From contig NZ_AP023257.1 in NCBI RefSeq assembly GCF_016756595.1, forward strand, positions 2,124,001 through 2,188,000: DNA of 64,000 nt, given 5' to 3'. The notes beneath the pieces were generated by a model that saw only the letters and a list, made by a program, of their open reading frames with translations, was not told the DNA's origin and ran no database searches. Positions 35,778-44,722 of this stretch are shown piece after piece. The number at the start of each line of letters is the position of its first letter. The first letter of the stretch is position 1. Source of the DNA: Mesorhizobium sp. L-2-11. Lineage in GTDB: Bacteria; Pseudomonadota; Alphaproteobacteria; Rhizobiales; Rhizobiaceae. The position numbers and the translations under genes are program-made.

Positions 35778-35852
35778 TCGCCCTTAACGGCGGGCGAATG
35801 CGGAAGTTGCCTGAACGAGGGTCTTGGCCGATCACAAACGGTAACCGCGATG

Positions 35853-36293
35853 TTACGCACCGATCGCTTCCAGCCCTTCCTCCAGCCAGTCGGCCAACAG
35901 CGGCATGCCGAGCAGATATTTCGCAGTGCGCTTGTTGGCGCGCTCGCGCGCGGCCGTCAGCGCGTCGGCCCATTCCGAAGCGTCATAGTCGCCGCGGCCA
36001 ACCCAGGCGAGTGCTACGAGTTCGGCCGCCTCGTCGACATTGAGGTCGTTGATCAGTTCGCGCAGCTCTTCTTCGGTGAGGTCCTCCGAACGTTCCTCGA
36101 CGAGACCGTCATGATTATGGTTGTCATGCGCCTCGCCGTCGAGTTCTACCTCGTGCTCGGCGCCATCGGCGTAGTCTTCGTTGACGGCGGCGCTCAACGC
36201 CTTCGCCTTGAGGATGAACAGGCGCACGGTGTCGGGACCGATCGAAAGCTCCCACTCTTTTTCAAGGCGCCGCTGCACTGGCCGTCTCCGCAT
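35853..36293 (-). CDS. DUF3775-family protein
   Basis: 146 residues, acidic. WELSIGPDTVRLFILKAKALSAAV opens the DUF3775 domain; DLTEEELRELINDLNVDEAAELVALAWVGRGDYDASEWADALTAA and LLGMPLLADWLEEGL complete it. Function is unknown; the family is common in Rhizobiales. The start at 36293 (MRRRPVQRRLEKEWEL) is preferred to 36341. A run of D/E/H residues near positions 40-70 interrupts the domain. Confidence 0.82.
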   Translation of the reverse strand: MRRRPVQRRLEKEWELSIGPDTVRLFILKAKALSAAVNEDYADGAEHEVELDGEAHDNHNHDGLVEERSEDLTEEELRELINDLNVDEAAELVALAWVGRGDYDASEWADALTAARERANKRTAKYLLGMPLLADWLEEGLEAIGA

Positions 36294-36416
36294 ACTCCGT
36301 TGGCGTTTGCCGGATGATAGCGGATTTGCAGCGCTCGTCACGTTTTGTTCGCGCTTCTATTTTCCGCTGGCGCGGATCGTTAAAAAAGCTTTCACTGGCC
36401 CAAGACTTTTTCGAGG

Positions 36417-36450
36417 TGAAACGGCTTTTTTCCGGGATGAAACGGCTTTT
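36417..36450. promoter_or_regulatory. Direct repeat 21 bp apart upstream of the TPR gene
   Basis: TGAAACGGCTTTT at 36417-36429 and 36438-36450, spaced exactly two helical turns, 43 bp before the TPR gene start. Position suggests a regulator site; no regulator can be named. Confidence 0.4.
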
Positions 36451-36492
36451 GCCCAGCGTTAGTCCTGGATTGACATGTTCAAGGAGAGTCCG

Positions 36493-37041
36493 ATGCGCAG
36501 ACGATTGGTGATCCAGGTTCTGGCGGTTGCCGCCCTGCCGCTGTTTGCCGTTCCGGCGTTTTCGGCCGGTGAAGGTGGTGGTGGCGGCGGCGGCGGCGGC
36601 AACCAGACCGTCACGCAGTGTAAGAAAGGCATGGTCTGGGACAAGAAGAAGAAGAAGTGCGTTGCGCCCAAGCAAGGCATGCTGGACGACGACAACATCT
36701 ATGAAGCCGGCCGCGCGCTGGCTATGGCCGGACGTTATGACGAGGCGATCTCCGTGCTCAGCCTGGCTGCGGACAAGCAAGACCCTCGCATCCTCAACTA
36801 CCTCGGCTACTCGCATCGCCATTCCGGACGCGTCGCCGTCGGTCTCGGCTATTATGAGGAAGCGCTGCGCATCGATCCTGATTACACGCTGGTACGTGAA
36901 TATCTCGGCGAGGCGCATCTGCAGATCGGCGATCTCGCCGGCGCCCGCGAACAGCTACGCGAGATCGAGAAACGCACCGGCAAGGGATCTCGTGAATACG
37001 GCATGCTGTCCGAGCAGATAGACCGTTTCATGAAGAGCTGA
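36493..37041 (+). CDS. Exported TPR protein
   Basis: 182 residues: signal peptide (MRRRLVIQVLAVAALPLFAVPAFSA), a glycine run, a lysine-rich CKKGMVWDKKKKKCVAP segment with two cysteines that could form a disulfide, then TPR repeats (YEAGRALAMAGRYDEAISVLSLAA; NYLGYSHRHSGRVAVGLGYYEEALRIDPDY; YLGEAHLQIGDLAGAREQLREIE). AAGGAG before the ATG at 36493 sets the start over 36475. Periplasmic scaffold or assembly role is likely; specific partner unknown. Confidence 0.85.
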   Translation: MRRRLVIQVLAVAALPLFAVPAFSAGEGGGGGGGGGNQTVTQCKKGMVWDKKKKKCVAPKQGMLDDDNIYEAGRALAMAGRYDEAISVLSLAADKQDPRILNYLGYSHRHSGRVAVGLGYYEEALRIDPDYTLVREYLGEAHLQIGDLAGAREQLREIEKRTGKGSREYGMLSEQIDRFMKS

Positions 37042-37215
37042 TTCGAAGCCCGAACCACCGGCTGTGAGCAATCGCAGCCGGTGTTTATTGCGGCTCGCCC
37101 GGCCAGCCAGGCTGCCGTGACGGCATTTCTGCAAATAGCGGGCGAATTTTTCAAAACCGATTTTTTGGCGTGAAAAACCCGCGAAGATTGCTATATTGAG
37201 GGAAATAGCGGTGAC

Positions 37216-37256
37216 ACGGTTCCGTTAGCCCGAGGCTGCCGGACCGTTTTCTTTTT
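37216..37256 (+). terminator. Probable terminator or attenuator between the TPR gene and greA
   Basis: ACGGTTCCG pairs with CGGACCGT (one bulge), around a GC-rich interior, followed by TTTTCTTTTT. It lies 175 bp after the TPR stop and 60 bp before greA, so it may end the TPR transcript or sit in the greA leader. Confidence 0.6.
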
Positions 37257-37316
37257 GTACCCATCGACAAGGTCGCTCCCGGAACGCGGGGGCGGCGGCA
37301 GGAAAGGTCAGGCATT

Positions 37317-37790
37317 ATGAACAAGGTCCCGATGACAGGCGAGGGGTTCGCGTCATTGAAGGAAGAACTGCGCTGGCGCCAGCAGGAAGAGCGGCCGCGC
37401 ATCATCGAAGCAATCTCCGAAGCGCGCTCGCACGGTGATCTCTCTGAAAACGCGGAATACCACGCGGCGAAAGAGGCGCAGAGTCTCAATGAGGGCCGCG
37501 TCAACGAGCTCGAGGATTTTATCGCCCGCGCCGAGGTGATCGACATCACCAAGCTCAGCGGCGAAAAGGTCAAGTTCGGCGCGACCGTGGTTTTGGTCGA
37601 CGAGGACACGGACGAGAAGAAGACCTACCAGATCGTCGGCGACCAGGAGGCGGACGTGAGGTCAGGCCGCATCTCGATCTCCTCGCCGATCGCACGGGCG
37701 CTGATCGGCAAGGCAGTTGGCGACGCCATCGAGGTCAACGCGCCAGGCGGTGCGCGGGGCTACGAGATCGTCCAGGTGCAGTTCATCTAG
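37317..37790 (+). CDS. greA: Transcription elongation factor GreA
   Basis: 157 residues, normal GreA length: [57 protein letters not shown] is the N-terminal coiled coil whose tip (the acidic D/E pair in [13 protein letters not shown]) enters the RNA polymerase secondary channel to trigger transcript cleavage. The C-terminal FKBP-like domain ends [18 protein letters not shown] precedes the ATG. An insertion sequence begins 95 bp after the stop. Confidence 0.96.
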   Translation: MNKVPMTGEGFASLKEELRWRQQEERPRIIEAISEARSHGDLSENAEYHAAKEAQSLNEGRVNELEDFIARAEVIDITKLSGEKVKFGATVVLVDEDTDEKKTYQIVGDQEADVRSGRISISSPIARALIGKAVGDAIEVNAPGGARGYEIVQVQFI

Positions 37791-37821
37791 GGGATCGCGC
37801 AGCCGTTATTGGCGATATGTC

Positions 37822-37884
37822 GCGCTGCCCCTCATCGCCCTGCCGGGCACTTCTCCCCGTATAGGGACGGGGAGAAGGACGCCG
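37822..37884. repeat. Left half of an inverted-repeat element split by an insertion sequence
   Basis: Begins with the family terminus GCGCTGCCCCTCAT (37822-37835) and contains GGGCACTTCTCCCCGTATAG and GACGGGGAGAAGGACGCC. It abuts the IS left end at 37885; the other half resumes at 39224. Without the IS the element is about 193 bp. Confidence 0.8.
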
Positions 37885-39223
37885 TGTCCGAACCGGATAG
37901 ATAGGTAACAGAGTAGACCGATTGCATAGGTGACAGTTTTCTTGTCCGCCGGGAGGTACCGGCGATGGTTTGGCGAGAGACTGACATCATGGACGAGCGG
38001 TTGAGGTTTATAGTGGATTGCCTTTCGGGAGAGGAGACGATGACGGCTGTTTGCGAGCGGTACGGGATATCGCGCAAGATCGGCTACAAGTGGCTTGGTC
38101 GTTACCGGGAGTTCGGCCCGGAAGGTTTGCATGATCTGCCGCGAGCGCCGCTCAATCACGGCCGCGCGACCGCTGCCGATCTGGTTGAGCGGATCGTTGC
38201 GCTGAAGGAGGCGCATCCGGCATGGGGGCCCAAGAAGATCATCGGGCGGCTCAAGCGTGAGGCGCCGTCGCACCCGTGGCCGGCGATCTCGACGGCCGGC
38301 GAGATTCTGAAGCGCCACGGCCTTGTCGGCCGGCGGCGGGGGCGCTGGAGAGCTGTGGGCAACGGCCCCTGGCCAGATGCGCAAAGGCCGAATGCGGTGT
38401 GGACGGGCGACCACAAGGGCTGGTTCCGGACCCGTGACGGGTGGCGCTGCGAACCGTTGACAGTGCTGGATGCGTGGAGCCGCTACCTGTTGGCGCTCGA
38501 AGCGACGGGTTCGACGGCAGATGAGGAGGCCTGGCCGGTGTTCGAACGGCTGTTTGAGGAGCATGGTCTGCCGGATCGGTTCAGAAGCGACAATGGTTCA
38601 CCCTTCGCGTCGGCCGGCGTCACCGGGCTGACGCCGCTTGCGGTGCGCTTCATCAAGCTCGGCATCGCGCTGGAGCGGATCGCGCCCGGCAAGCCTCAGC
38701 AGAACGGCTGCCACGAGCGCTTTCACCTGACCATGTTGCCGCTGGCCAAGGCGCCTGAGATCGACAGACAGGCGCAGAGCCAGGCTTTCGACGCCTTCCG
38801 TCGCGAGTACAATGAGGAGCGTCCGCATGAGGCGCTCGGCATGGACACGCCGGCCGAATACTACCGCGGTAGCGAGCGGCAAATGCCGGCCAACGTGCCC
38901 GAGCCCGACTATCCGGCCGAGGCCGCAGTCAGGCGCGTGCGCAACAATGGCGCGATCAAGTGGCAGGGCGGCGAGATCTATGTCTCGGCCTCGCTTGCCG
39001 GCGAGCCGGTCGCCGTCGAAGAAACCGAAACCGGCGAATGGGCCTTACGCTTCTACGCCCACCCGCTCGGCCACATCGATCTCAAGCGAATGCGCCTGGT
39101 CCGCCGCAGCGCCTTGCAACCCCGACCAGCCGGCGCTGCGGCGGACACCACTGCGCAGGAGAAGGGGGGAAAACTGTAACCTATGTATCCGGTTCAAACT
39201 GTTACCTATCTATCGGCTGGACA
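37885..39223 (+). mobile_element. Insertion sequence, IS481 family, 1,339 bp, apparently intact
   Basis: Left end TGTCCGAACCGGATAGATAG and right end (reverse complement) TGTCCAGCCGATAGATAGGT form imperfect terminal inverted repeats. Both ends then repeat a GATA-CATAGGT(G/T)ACAG internal block, giving two ATAGGTnACAG-type sites per end that are likely transposase-binding sites. One transposase gene fills the interior. No clear target duplication is visible. Confidence 0.88.
37965..39179 (+). CDS. IS481-family transposase
   Basis: 404 residues: N-terminal HTH (FIVDCLSGEETMTAVCERYGISRKIGYKWLGRYREFGPEGL), a second HTH, then an integrase core with WTGDHKGWFRTRDG (first Asp), FRSDNGSPFAS (second Asp) and QQNGCHERFHLTM (Glu), the DDE triad. 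EERPHEALGMDTPAEYY is the usual tail. The frame is open throughout, so the element may still move. An internal ATG at 37989 is another possible start. Confidence 0.92.
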   Translation: MVWRETDIMDERLRFIVDCLSGEETMTAVCERYGISRKIGYKWLGRYREFGPEGLHDLPRAPLNHGRATAADLVERIVALKEAHPAWGPKKIIGRLKREAPSHPWPAISTAGEILKRHGLVGRRRGRWRAVGNGPWPDAQRPNAVWTGDHKGWFRTRDGWRCEPLTVLDAWSRYLLALEATGSTADEEAWPVFERLFEEHGLPDRFRSDNGSPFASAGVTGLTPLAVRFIKLGIALERIAPGKPQQNGCHERFHLTMLPLAKAPEIDRQAQSQAFDAFRREYNEERPHEALGMDTPAEYYRGSERQMPANVPEPDYPAEAAVRRVRNNGAIKWQGGEIYVSASLAGEPVAVEETETGEWALRFYAHPLGHIDLKRMRLVRRSALQPRPAGAAADTTAQEKGGKL

Positions 39224-39353
39224 CCCGTCATCGACGGTTCGCCAATTTTCAGCGTTGCACAAGGAAGGCGCCAGCGTTGCGGCCAGCTTCTTTCTCCCCG
39301 TTAACGGTCGTTAACGGGGAGAAATGCCCGGCAGGGCAATGAGGGTGCAGCGC
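39224..39353. repeat. Right half of the split inverted-repeat element
   Basis: On the minus strand it reads GCGCTGCACCCTCATTGCCC, then GGGCATTTCTCCCCGTTAAC, GGGGAGAAAGAAGCTGGCCG and CAACGCTGGCGCCTTCC, collinear with 45423-45560. Joined to 37822-37884 it rebuilds one element around the IS. Confidence 0.8.
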
Positions 39354-39365
39354 CAAACCTTGAAA

Positions 39366-40349
39366 TCAAGTTTTTCCGGCCTGACCAAGCGCTTGGCGCC
39401 CCAGCAACTTTTCTGCCTCCGCTACCACCTCTAACGGTCCGACACGGCTGCCGGGCGCGGCCAGCAGCGTTGACGAGAACGGCCCGCGCGGACCGGTCAG
39501 GCCGGGTTCTGTCGCCACAAACACCGCGACCGTCGGCAGACCGAAGGCACTGGCGAGGTGGGTAAGGCCGGTATCGGCGCCGATGGTCAGCACCGACCGG
39601 CCGATGATCGCGGCGATCTCGGCAAGCGGCGATTTCGGCACCAGCACGGTCTGTGGAACGGCTTGGGCGATCGCCTCGGCAACCGCCTTTTCCCTGTCGT
39701 TCGACCAGGTGGTGACCGGCGTCATTCCTCTTTCCACGAGAAGCCGGGCCGTCTCGATCCAGTTGCCGACCGGCCATTTCTTGTCCTCGCGGCTGGTGCC
39801 GTGCAGCAGGAAGGCGGTTTTCCCGCCGACAAATGTCGAAGCGACGGCCGGCGGCATGATGCCGGACTTGAGCCCGGAAAAATCCGGTTCATAGCCGAGC
39901 GCCAGCCCGAACAGCCGCCTGGTGCGTTCGATGGCGTGCAGATCGCGCGGCACAGCATAGCGGCGGTCGTAGAACAAGGTCGCCGAAGGCTCACGGGCGC
40001 TCGACCGGTCGAAGCCGGCTATCGGCGCCGCGGCCTGTTTCGCCACCACGGCCGACTTCAGCAATCCTTGCGCGTCGATGACGAGATCGTAGCGGCGATC
40101 CCGCAAGGCGCGGCGCAATCCCGCTGCCTGGCGCCATGTGCCGGGGACGAGCGGGCTTGTGCGCCAGCGCCGGATTGCCACGCTGTGGATGGTTGCGATC
40201 GCCGGATGCAGCGCCACGATGCCGGCAAAAGCTTCTTCCACACACCAGTCGAACGACACGTCCGGCCGGCTGCGGCGCGCATCCTCGACGGCTGGAAAGC
40301 TGTGGATGACGTCACCCATCGACGATGTCTTGACGACAAGCACCCTCAT
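39366..40349 (-). CDS. waaC: Lipopolysaccharide heptosyltransferase I
   Basis: 327 residues of glycosyltransferase family 9: [26 protein letters not shown] is the WaaC N-terminus, VIDAQGLLKSAVVAKQA and FLLHGTSREDKKWPVGNW the acceptor/donor region, and IGADTGLTHLASAFGLPTVAVF the conserved GT9 C-terminal motif. It adds the first L-glycero-D-manno-heptose to Kdo of lipid A on the cytoplasmic face. ATGA overlap with waaF, third gene of the hldD-waaF-waaC operon. Confidence 0.92.
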   Translation of the reverse strand: MRVLVVKTSSMGDVIHSFPAVEDARRSRPDVSFDWCVEEAFAGIVALHPAIATIHSVAIRRWRTSPLVPGTWRQAAGLRRALRDRRYDLVIDAQGLLKSAVVAKQAAAPIAGFDRSSAREPSATLFYDRRYAVPRDLHAIERTRRLFGLALGYEPDFSGLKSGIMPPAVASTFVGGKTAFLLHGTSREDKKWPVGNWIETARLLVERGMTPVTTWSNDREKAVAEAIAQAVPQTVLVPKSPLAEIAAIIGRSVLTIGADTGLTHLASAFGLPTVAVFVATEPGLTGPRGPFSSTLLAAPGSRVGPLEVVAEAEKLLGRQALGQAGKT

Positions 40350-41353
40350 GCGGCGGCCGGCATTTCCAGCAACCGTTCCGTCGCCGCCGCGACCTGCGCC
40401 ACTTCAAGCGTGTTCAGGCAGTTGAGGTGGCCGAGCGGGCAGATTTTGCGATGGCAGGGCGAACAGGACAGGCCGAGCCAGACCAGTTCGCGCTGCTCGG
40501 CGAGCGGCGGCGTATTGTGCGGCGAGGTCGAGCCGTAGACGGCTACGATCGGCGTGCCGACCGCGGCGGCAACATGCATCAGCCCACTGTCGTTCGACAC
40601 CGCAAGCCTGGCCGCGGCGATCAGGTCGATGGCGTCCTCCAGCCGCGTCTGGCCGGCGAGGTCGACAACATCAGGTGCAAGCGTGGCGATTTCCGCCGTT
40701 ACGTCGGCATCGTTCTTCGACCCGAACAGCGCGACCGCAAAACCTTTGGCCATGATGTCGCGGGCAAAGCCGGCATAGCGTTCGCTCGGCCAGCGTTTGG
40801 CCGGGCCGAACTCGGCGCCCGGCATCAGCGCGACGAATTTTTTCGCCTCCAGCCCGAAGCGGCCCAGCAATGCCGCCTGGTTTTTCGTGTCGACAGCGAG
40901 CCTGGGAGCGCGGAACGTGCCGCCTTGCGCGAGGCCGAAATAAGCCTGCGCCGTGCGCCGTTTCACATCGTCTGGCAAGGGGACGATATCGGTCAGCAGC
41001 CCGTAGCGCATTTCCTTGAGGTAGCCGACACGGCGCGGAATGCGGGCAAAGAACGGGACCAGCGCCGACTTCCAGCTTCCAGGCATGACATAGGCGATGT
41101 CGTAGTGGCCGCGCAGCAGGCGGCCGAAGCGCCTTCGCATGCGGAATTCCAGCGCTCCGGATTTCAGCGGCAGATCAATCTGCCGGCGTATTTCGGGCAT
41201 CCGCTTGACCAGTGGCGCCGCCCATGCCGGGGCCAGCACGTCGATCGCGGCGTCCGGGTGAAGCTCTCCCAGCGCCGAGAACAGGCACTGCGCCATCACC
41301 ATGTCGCCCACCCAGCGTGGGCCGATCACGAGGATCGTTGGGCTTTCAGCCAT
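40346..41353 (-). CDS. waaF: Lipopolysaccharide heptosyltransferase II
   Basis: 335 residues of GT9: [36 protein letters not shown] is the WaaF start, and [32 protein letters not shown] is its hallmark C-terminal motif; [20 protein letters not shown] carries the conserved cysteines. It adds the second heptose to the inner core. It overlaps the end of hldD by 28 bases, indicating coupled translation. Confidence 0.93.
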   Translation of the reverse strand: MAESPTILVIGPRWVGDMVMAQCLFSALGELHPDAAIDVLAPAWAAPLVKRMPEIRRQIDLPLKSGALEFRMRRRFGRLLRGHYDIAYVMPGSWKSALVPFFARIPRRVGYLKEMRYGLLTDIVPLPDDVKRRTAQAYFGLAQGGTFRAPRLAVDTKNQAALLGRFGLEAKKFVALMPGAEFGPAKRWPSERYAGFARDIMAKGFAVALFGSKNDADVTAEIATLAPDVVDLAGQTRLEDAIDLIAAARLAVSNDSGLMHVAAAVGTPIVAVYGSTSPHNTPPLAEQRELVWLGLSCSPCHRKICPLGHLNCLNTLEVAQVAAATERLLEMPAAA

Positions 41354-42276
41354 TCGACATAGTCTCTGACGCCGGTTTCCACTGTGCGAAACTGACCATT
41401 GTAACCGGCGGCGCGCAACCGGGACATATCAGCTTGCGTAAAACTCTGGTAGCTGCCCTTGAGATGGTCGGGGAAGTCGATGAACTCGATCTCGCCCTTG
41501 CCCAGCGCGCCGATCACCGTTTCGGCAATGGCGCGGAACGGCTGGGCTCGGCCGGTGCCGCAGTTGAAGATGCCGCTTGAGCCGCGTTTCCACAACCATA
41601 GATTGATATCGGCAACATCGCCGACATGGATGAAGTCGCGGCTCTGCTCGCCAGGTGCAAAACCGTCATAGGCGCCGAACAGCTTTGGGTTGTGGCCTTG
41701 CTCGACCTGGTTGAACAGATGGTAGGCGACCGAGGCCATGGCTCCCTTGTGCGCCTCGCGCGGTCCATAGACGTTGAAATAGCGCAGGCCGGCCACCGGC
41801 GAATGATCGGTATCGAAGACGGTGCGGCGGACATAGTCGTCGAACAGCTTCTTTGAATAGGCATAGACATTGAGCGGGCGCTCGCATTCCGGCTCCTCGC
41901 GAAACTCGGTGCCGCCGCCATAGACGGAAGCCGAGGAGGCATAGAGGAACGGCACGCGCAGCGCCAGGCAGGCGTGCAGCAGCCGCTTCGAATAGGCGTA
42001 GTTCACCTCCATCATGAACTTGCCGTTCCACTCGGTGGTGGTCGAGCAGGCGCCCTGGTGGAAGACGGCCTCGATGCGGCCGAGGTCGCCGGCCTCCATC
42101 CGCGGCAGGAAATCGTCCTTGTCGAGATAATCTGATATCTGCAGGTCGGCGAGATTGGCAATCTTGTGGCCGTCGGTCAGGTCGTCGACGACGAGGATGT
42201 CGCTGATCCCTTCGGCATTGAGCGCGGCGACGATGTTGGAGCCGATCATGCCGGCGCCGCCCGTGACGATGATCAT
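41326..42276 (-). CDS. hldD: ADP-L-glycero-D-manno-heptose 6-epimerase
   Basis: 316 residues of the extended SDR class: [20 protein letters not shown] (NADP loop), [23 protein letters not shown], the catalytic [11 protein letters not shown], and [21 protein letters not shown]. It converts ADP-D-glycero- to ADP-L-glycero-D-manno-heptose, the donor used by WaaC and WaaF, whose genes follow in the operon. Divergent from hldE. Confidence 0.95.
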   Translation of the reverse strand: MIIVTGGAGMIGSNIVAALNAEGISDILVVDDLTDGHKIANLADLQISDYLDKDDFLPRMEAGDLGRIEAVFHQGACSTTTEWNGKFMMEVNYAYSKRLLHACLALRVPFLYASSASVYGGGTEFREEPECERPLNVYAYSKKLFDDYVRRTVFDTDHSPVAGLRYFNVYGPREAHKGAMASVAYHLFNQVEQGHNPKLFGAYDGFAPGEQSRDFIHVGDVADINLWLWKRGSSGIFNCGTGRAQPFRAIAETVIGALGKGEIEFIDFPDHLKGSYQSFTQADMSRLRAAGYNGQFRTVETGVRDYVEWLKAQRSS

Positions 42277-42549
42277 GCTGGTAACCCTGACCTGCGGTTT
42301 GCTTGCCGATTCCGGCCCTTATAAGGGAGGCTGGCAGGCCTGTCGATAAAGCACCCACAGAGGGCAGGGGCCAATGAACTCTTCCGTAGAAAAGTTGATC
42401 CGCCAACCAGCGTTGGCTGTGGTCCGTTCCGAGCCTGCCGTTGCGCTGAGCCGAATTGCGGTATATCGGCTTCGCCATGAACGACCAGCCCTGCCAGTCC
42501 AGCGTTTTCTCAGCATCGGGACCGGCTCTCATTGCACGTCGAAGATGAC

Positions 42550-44043
42550 ATGAGCGAGCAATACCTGCCTTCTCCCGAACCGCTTCACCGCGCCGTCTCG
42601 CGGTTCAGCAACGTCACCGTGCTGGTGGTCGGCGACTTCATCCTCGACCGTTTCGTCAACGGCGTCATCGAGCGGATTTCGCCTGAAGCGCCCATTCCGG
42701 TGCTGCGCGGGCGTGGCGAAACCTCGGCGATGGGTGGCGCCGGCAATGTCGTCGCCAACATCGTCTCGCTCGGCGCTGCCGCGATACCGGTTTCGGTGAT
42801 CGGCGCCGATCCGGCCGGCGACAATCTCATGCGCATGCTCGCCGGGCTTGGCGTCGACACTGGCGGTCTCGCGCAGGACGCCAACCGGATGACCTCGTCG
42901 AAAAGCCGCTTCAGCGCGCAGGGCCAGCAGGTGCTGCGCTTCGACGAAGAGGAAATCAAGCCGCTGCGCGACGCCGAGCGGGCGACGCTGATCCGGCTTT
43001 TCCGCGCCGGGCTGGCGCAGGCCGACATCGTCATTCTGTCCGACTACGGCAAGGGCATGTTGCTCGACGGCGTCGCCGGCGAGCTGATCTCGATCTGCCG
43101 CGAGGCGGGAAAGCCGGTGCTGGTCGATCCCAAGGGCCGCGACTATGCTTGCTACTCCGGGGCGACGGCGATCACGCCCAATCGCAAGGAGCTTGGCGAG
43201 GCGGTCGGACGCGCGGTGTTTGCCGATGACGAGATCGTCGCCGCGGCGCGTGAGTTGATCTCGGCACATGGCTTCGATTTCGTCGTCGCGACGCGCAGCG
43301 AAAAAGGCATGAGCGTCGTCGACGCCGACGATGCCCGCCACATTGCCACGCAGGCGCGGGAGGTGTTCGACGTTTCCGGCGCCGGCGACACTGTCATCGC
43401 CTCGTTTGCGTTGGCCCTGGCTGCGGGCGCCGACCGCGTCATTGCCGCGGCCATTGCCAACGCGGCGGCTGGCGTGGTGGTGGGAAAGCGCGGCACGGCA
43501 CGGCTGACCGTCGAGGAACTCAGCGGCGCGCTGTTTCGCTCGCATGGACCGATTGCCCACAAGGATGCAATCCTCGATGCTGCTGCCGCCGCACGGCTGG
43601 TGGCGACGTGGAAGGACGAAGGCCTGAGCGTCGGTTTCACCAATGGCTGCTTCGATATCCTTCACGCCGGCCATGTCAGCCTTTTGCATGCGGCGCGCAG
43701 CCAGTGCGACCGGCTGGTTCTCGGCCTCAACAGCGATGCCTCGGTGCGCCGGCTGAAAGGGCCGGGACGCCCGGTCAACGACGAGCATGATCGCGCCTGC
43801 GTCCTGGCGGCGCTTGCCTCGGTCGATGCCGTCGTCGTCTTCGAGGAAGACACGCCGCTCGCGCTGATCGAGGCGCTGAAGCCCGACATACTGGTCAAGG
43901 GCGCCGACTATACGATCGATCAGGTGGTCGGCGCCGAAGTGGTGCACAAGGCGGGTGGCCGCGTCGTGCTGATCGATCATGTCGCCGGCAAGAGCACCAC
44001 CGGCACCATCGGCAAGTTTACTGCATCGGCCCGAAAATCGTAA
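42550..44043 (+). CDS. hldE: Bifunctional heptose 7-phosphate kinase / heptose 1-phosphate adenylyltransferase
   Basis: 497 residues. Residues 1-330 are a PfkB/ribokinase-type kinase (RISPEAPIPVLRG, GGAGNVVANIVSLGA, DVSGAGDTVIASFALAL with catalytic Asp). The C-terminal part is a nucleotidyltransferase: VGFTNGCFDILHAGHVSLLHAA with HxGH. It makes ADP-D-glycero-beta-D-manno-heptose in two steps, with GmhB acting in between. The ATG at 42550 follows GAAGAT; a TTG at 42532 is less likely. Confidence 0.95.
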   Translation: MSEQYLPSPEPLHRAVSRFSNVTVLVVGDFILDRFVNGVIERISPEAPIPVLRGRGETSAMGGAGNVVANIVSLGAAAIPVSVIGADPAGDNLMRMLAGLGVDTGGLAQDANRMTSSKSRFSAQGQQVLRFDEEEIKPLRDAERATLIRLFRAGLAQADIVILSDYGKGMLLDGVAGELISICREAGKPVLVDPKGRDYACYSGATAITPNRKELGEAVGRAVFADDEIVAAARELISAHGFDFVVATRSEKGMSVVDADDARHIATQAREVFDVSGAGDTVIASFALALAAGADRVIAAAIANAAAGVVVGKRGTARLTVEELSGALFRSHGPIAHKDAILDAAAAARLVATWKDEGLSVGFTNGCFDILHAGHVSLLHAARSQCDRLVLGLNSDASVRRLKGPGRPVNDEHDRACVLAALASVDAVVVFEEDTPLALIEALKPDILVKGADYTIDQVVGAEVVHKAGGRVVLIDHVAGKSTTGTIGKFTASARKS

Positions 44044-44080
44044 TGATTTTCGGAAAGCACGATGCAGCAGACTAAAAGTG

Positions 44081-44124
44081 CTAGAGCGTCCTTTGTGCGT
44101 CCAATTGGACGCACGGCGCTCTAG
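44081..44124. repeat. Nested palindrome between hldE and gmhA
   Basis: CTAGAGCG (44081-44088) and CGCTCTAG (44117-44124) enclose the perfect 20-bp palindrome GTGCGTCCAATTGGACGCAC (44095-44114). I recall this unit as a frequent intergenic repeat in Mesorhizobium-type genomes. Here it sits within what looks like an operon and may act as an mRNA hairpin. Confidence 0.8.
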
Positions 44125-44149
44125 GCCGGCAGCACAAACTGAGGGTTTC

Positions 44150-44722
44150 ATGTCCGAACTGAACGAATACCTGGTCCGCTCGGCGGCCGCGATCAGCGCG
44201 ATGGTCGAGCGCGATCTCACCGGCGAGATGGAGCGGGCGGTGACCGCCGTCGTCGCCGCGCTTTCGCAGGGCAAGGCGCTGCTGATCTGCGGCAATGGCG
44301 GCTCGGCCAGCGACGCCATCCACATCGCAGGTGAACTGGTCGGCCGCTTCCTGAAGGAGCGCAAGGCCTACAACGTCATCGCGCTGCCGGCCAATGCGGC
44401 GGTACTGACCGCCTGGGGCAACGATTACGGCTTCGACACGGTATTTTCACGCCAGGTCGAGGCACATGGCTCAGCGGGTGCCGTGCTGCTCGCCATCTCG
44501 ACCAGCGGCAACTCGGCCAGCATCCTTGCCGCTGCCGAGCAGGCGCGCACGATGGACATGACAGTGATCAGCCTGACCGGCGACAGCGGCGGCAAGCTCA
44601 GGCCGCTCTCCGACATTCTGCTCAACGTGCCCTCGAACTCGACGCCGATCATCCAGCAGGGGCATCTGTGCCTCTATCATCATCTGTGCGAAATGGTCGA
44701 AGCGCGCCTCTGTGATGGCTGA
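44150..44722 (+). CDS. gmhA: Sedoheptulose 7-phosphate isomerase
   Basis: 190 residues with an SIS domain: LICGNGGSASDAIHIAGELVGRF (phosphosugar loop), AWGNDYGFDTVFSRQV, LLAISTSGNSASILAA, and NSTPIIQQGHLCLYHHLCE with the catalytic H and E. It starts the heptose pathway from sedoheptulose 7-phosphate. The ATG at 44150 gives the normal GmhA length; longer open sequence upstream is not coding. It overlaps gmhB. Confidence 0.95.
   Translation: MSELNEYLVRSAAAISAMVERDLTGEMERAVTAVVAALSQGKALLICGNGGSASDAIHIAGELVGRFLKERKAYNVIALPANAAVLTAWGNDYGFDTVFSRQVEAHGSAGAVLLAISTSGNSASILAAAEQARTMDMTVISLTGDSGGKLRPLSDILLNVPSNSTPIIQQGHLCLYHHLCEMVEARLCDG

Noticed and set aside
37885..39223. Target-site duplication around the IS
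   Set aside because: Flanks read GACGCCG and CCCGTCA; no convincing direct repeat, so none is claimed.
42529..44364. 611-residue minus-strand frame
   Set aside because: Antisense to hldE and gmhA; typical of high-GC open antisense frames, no family features.
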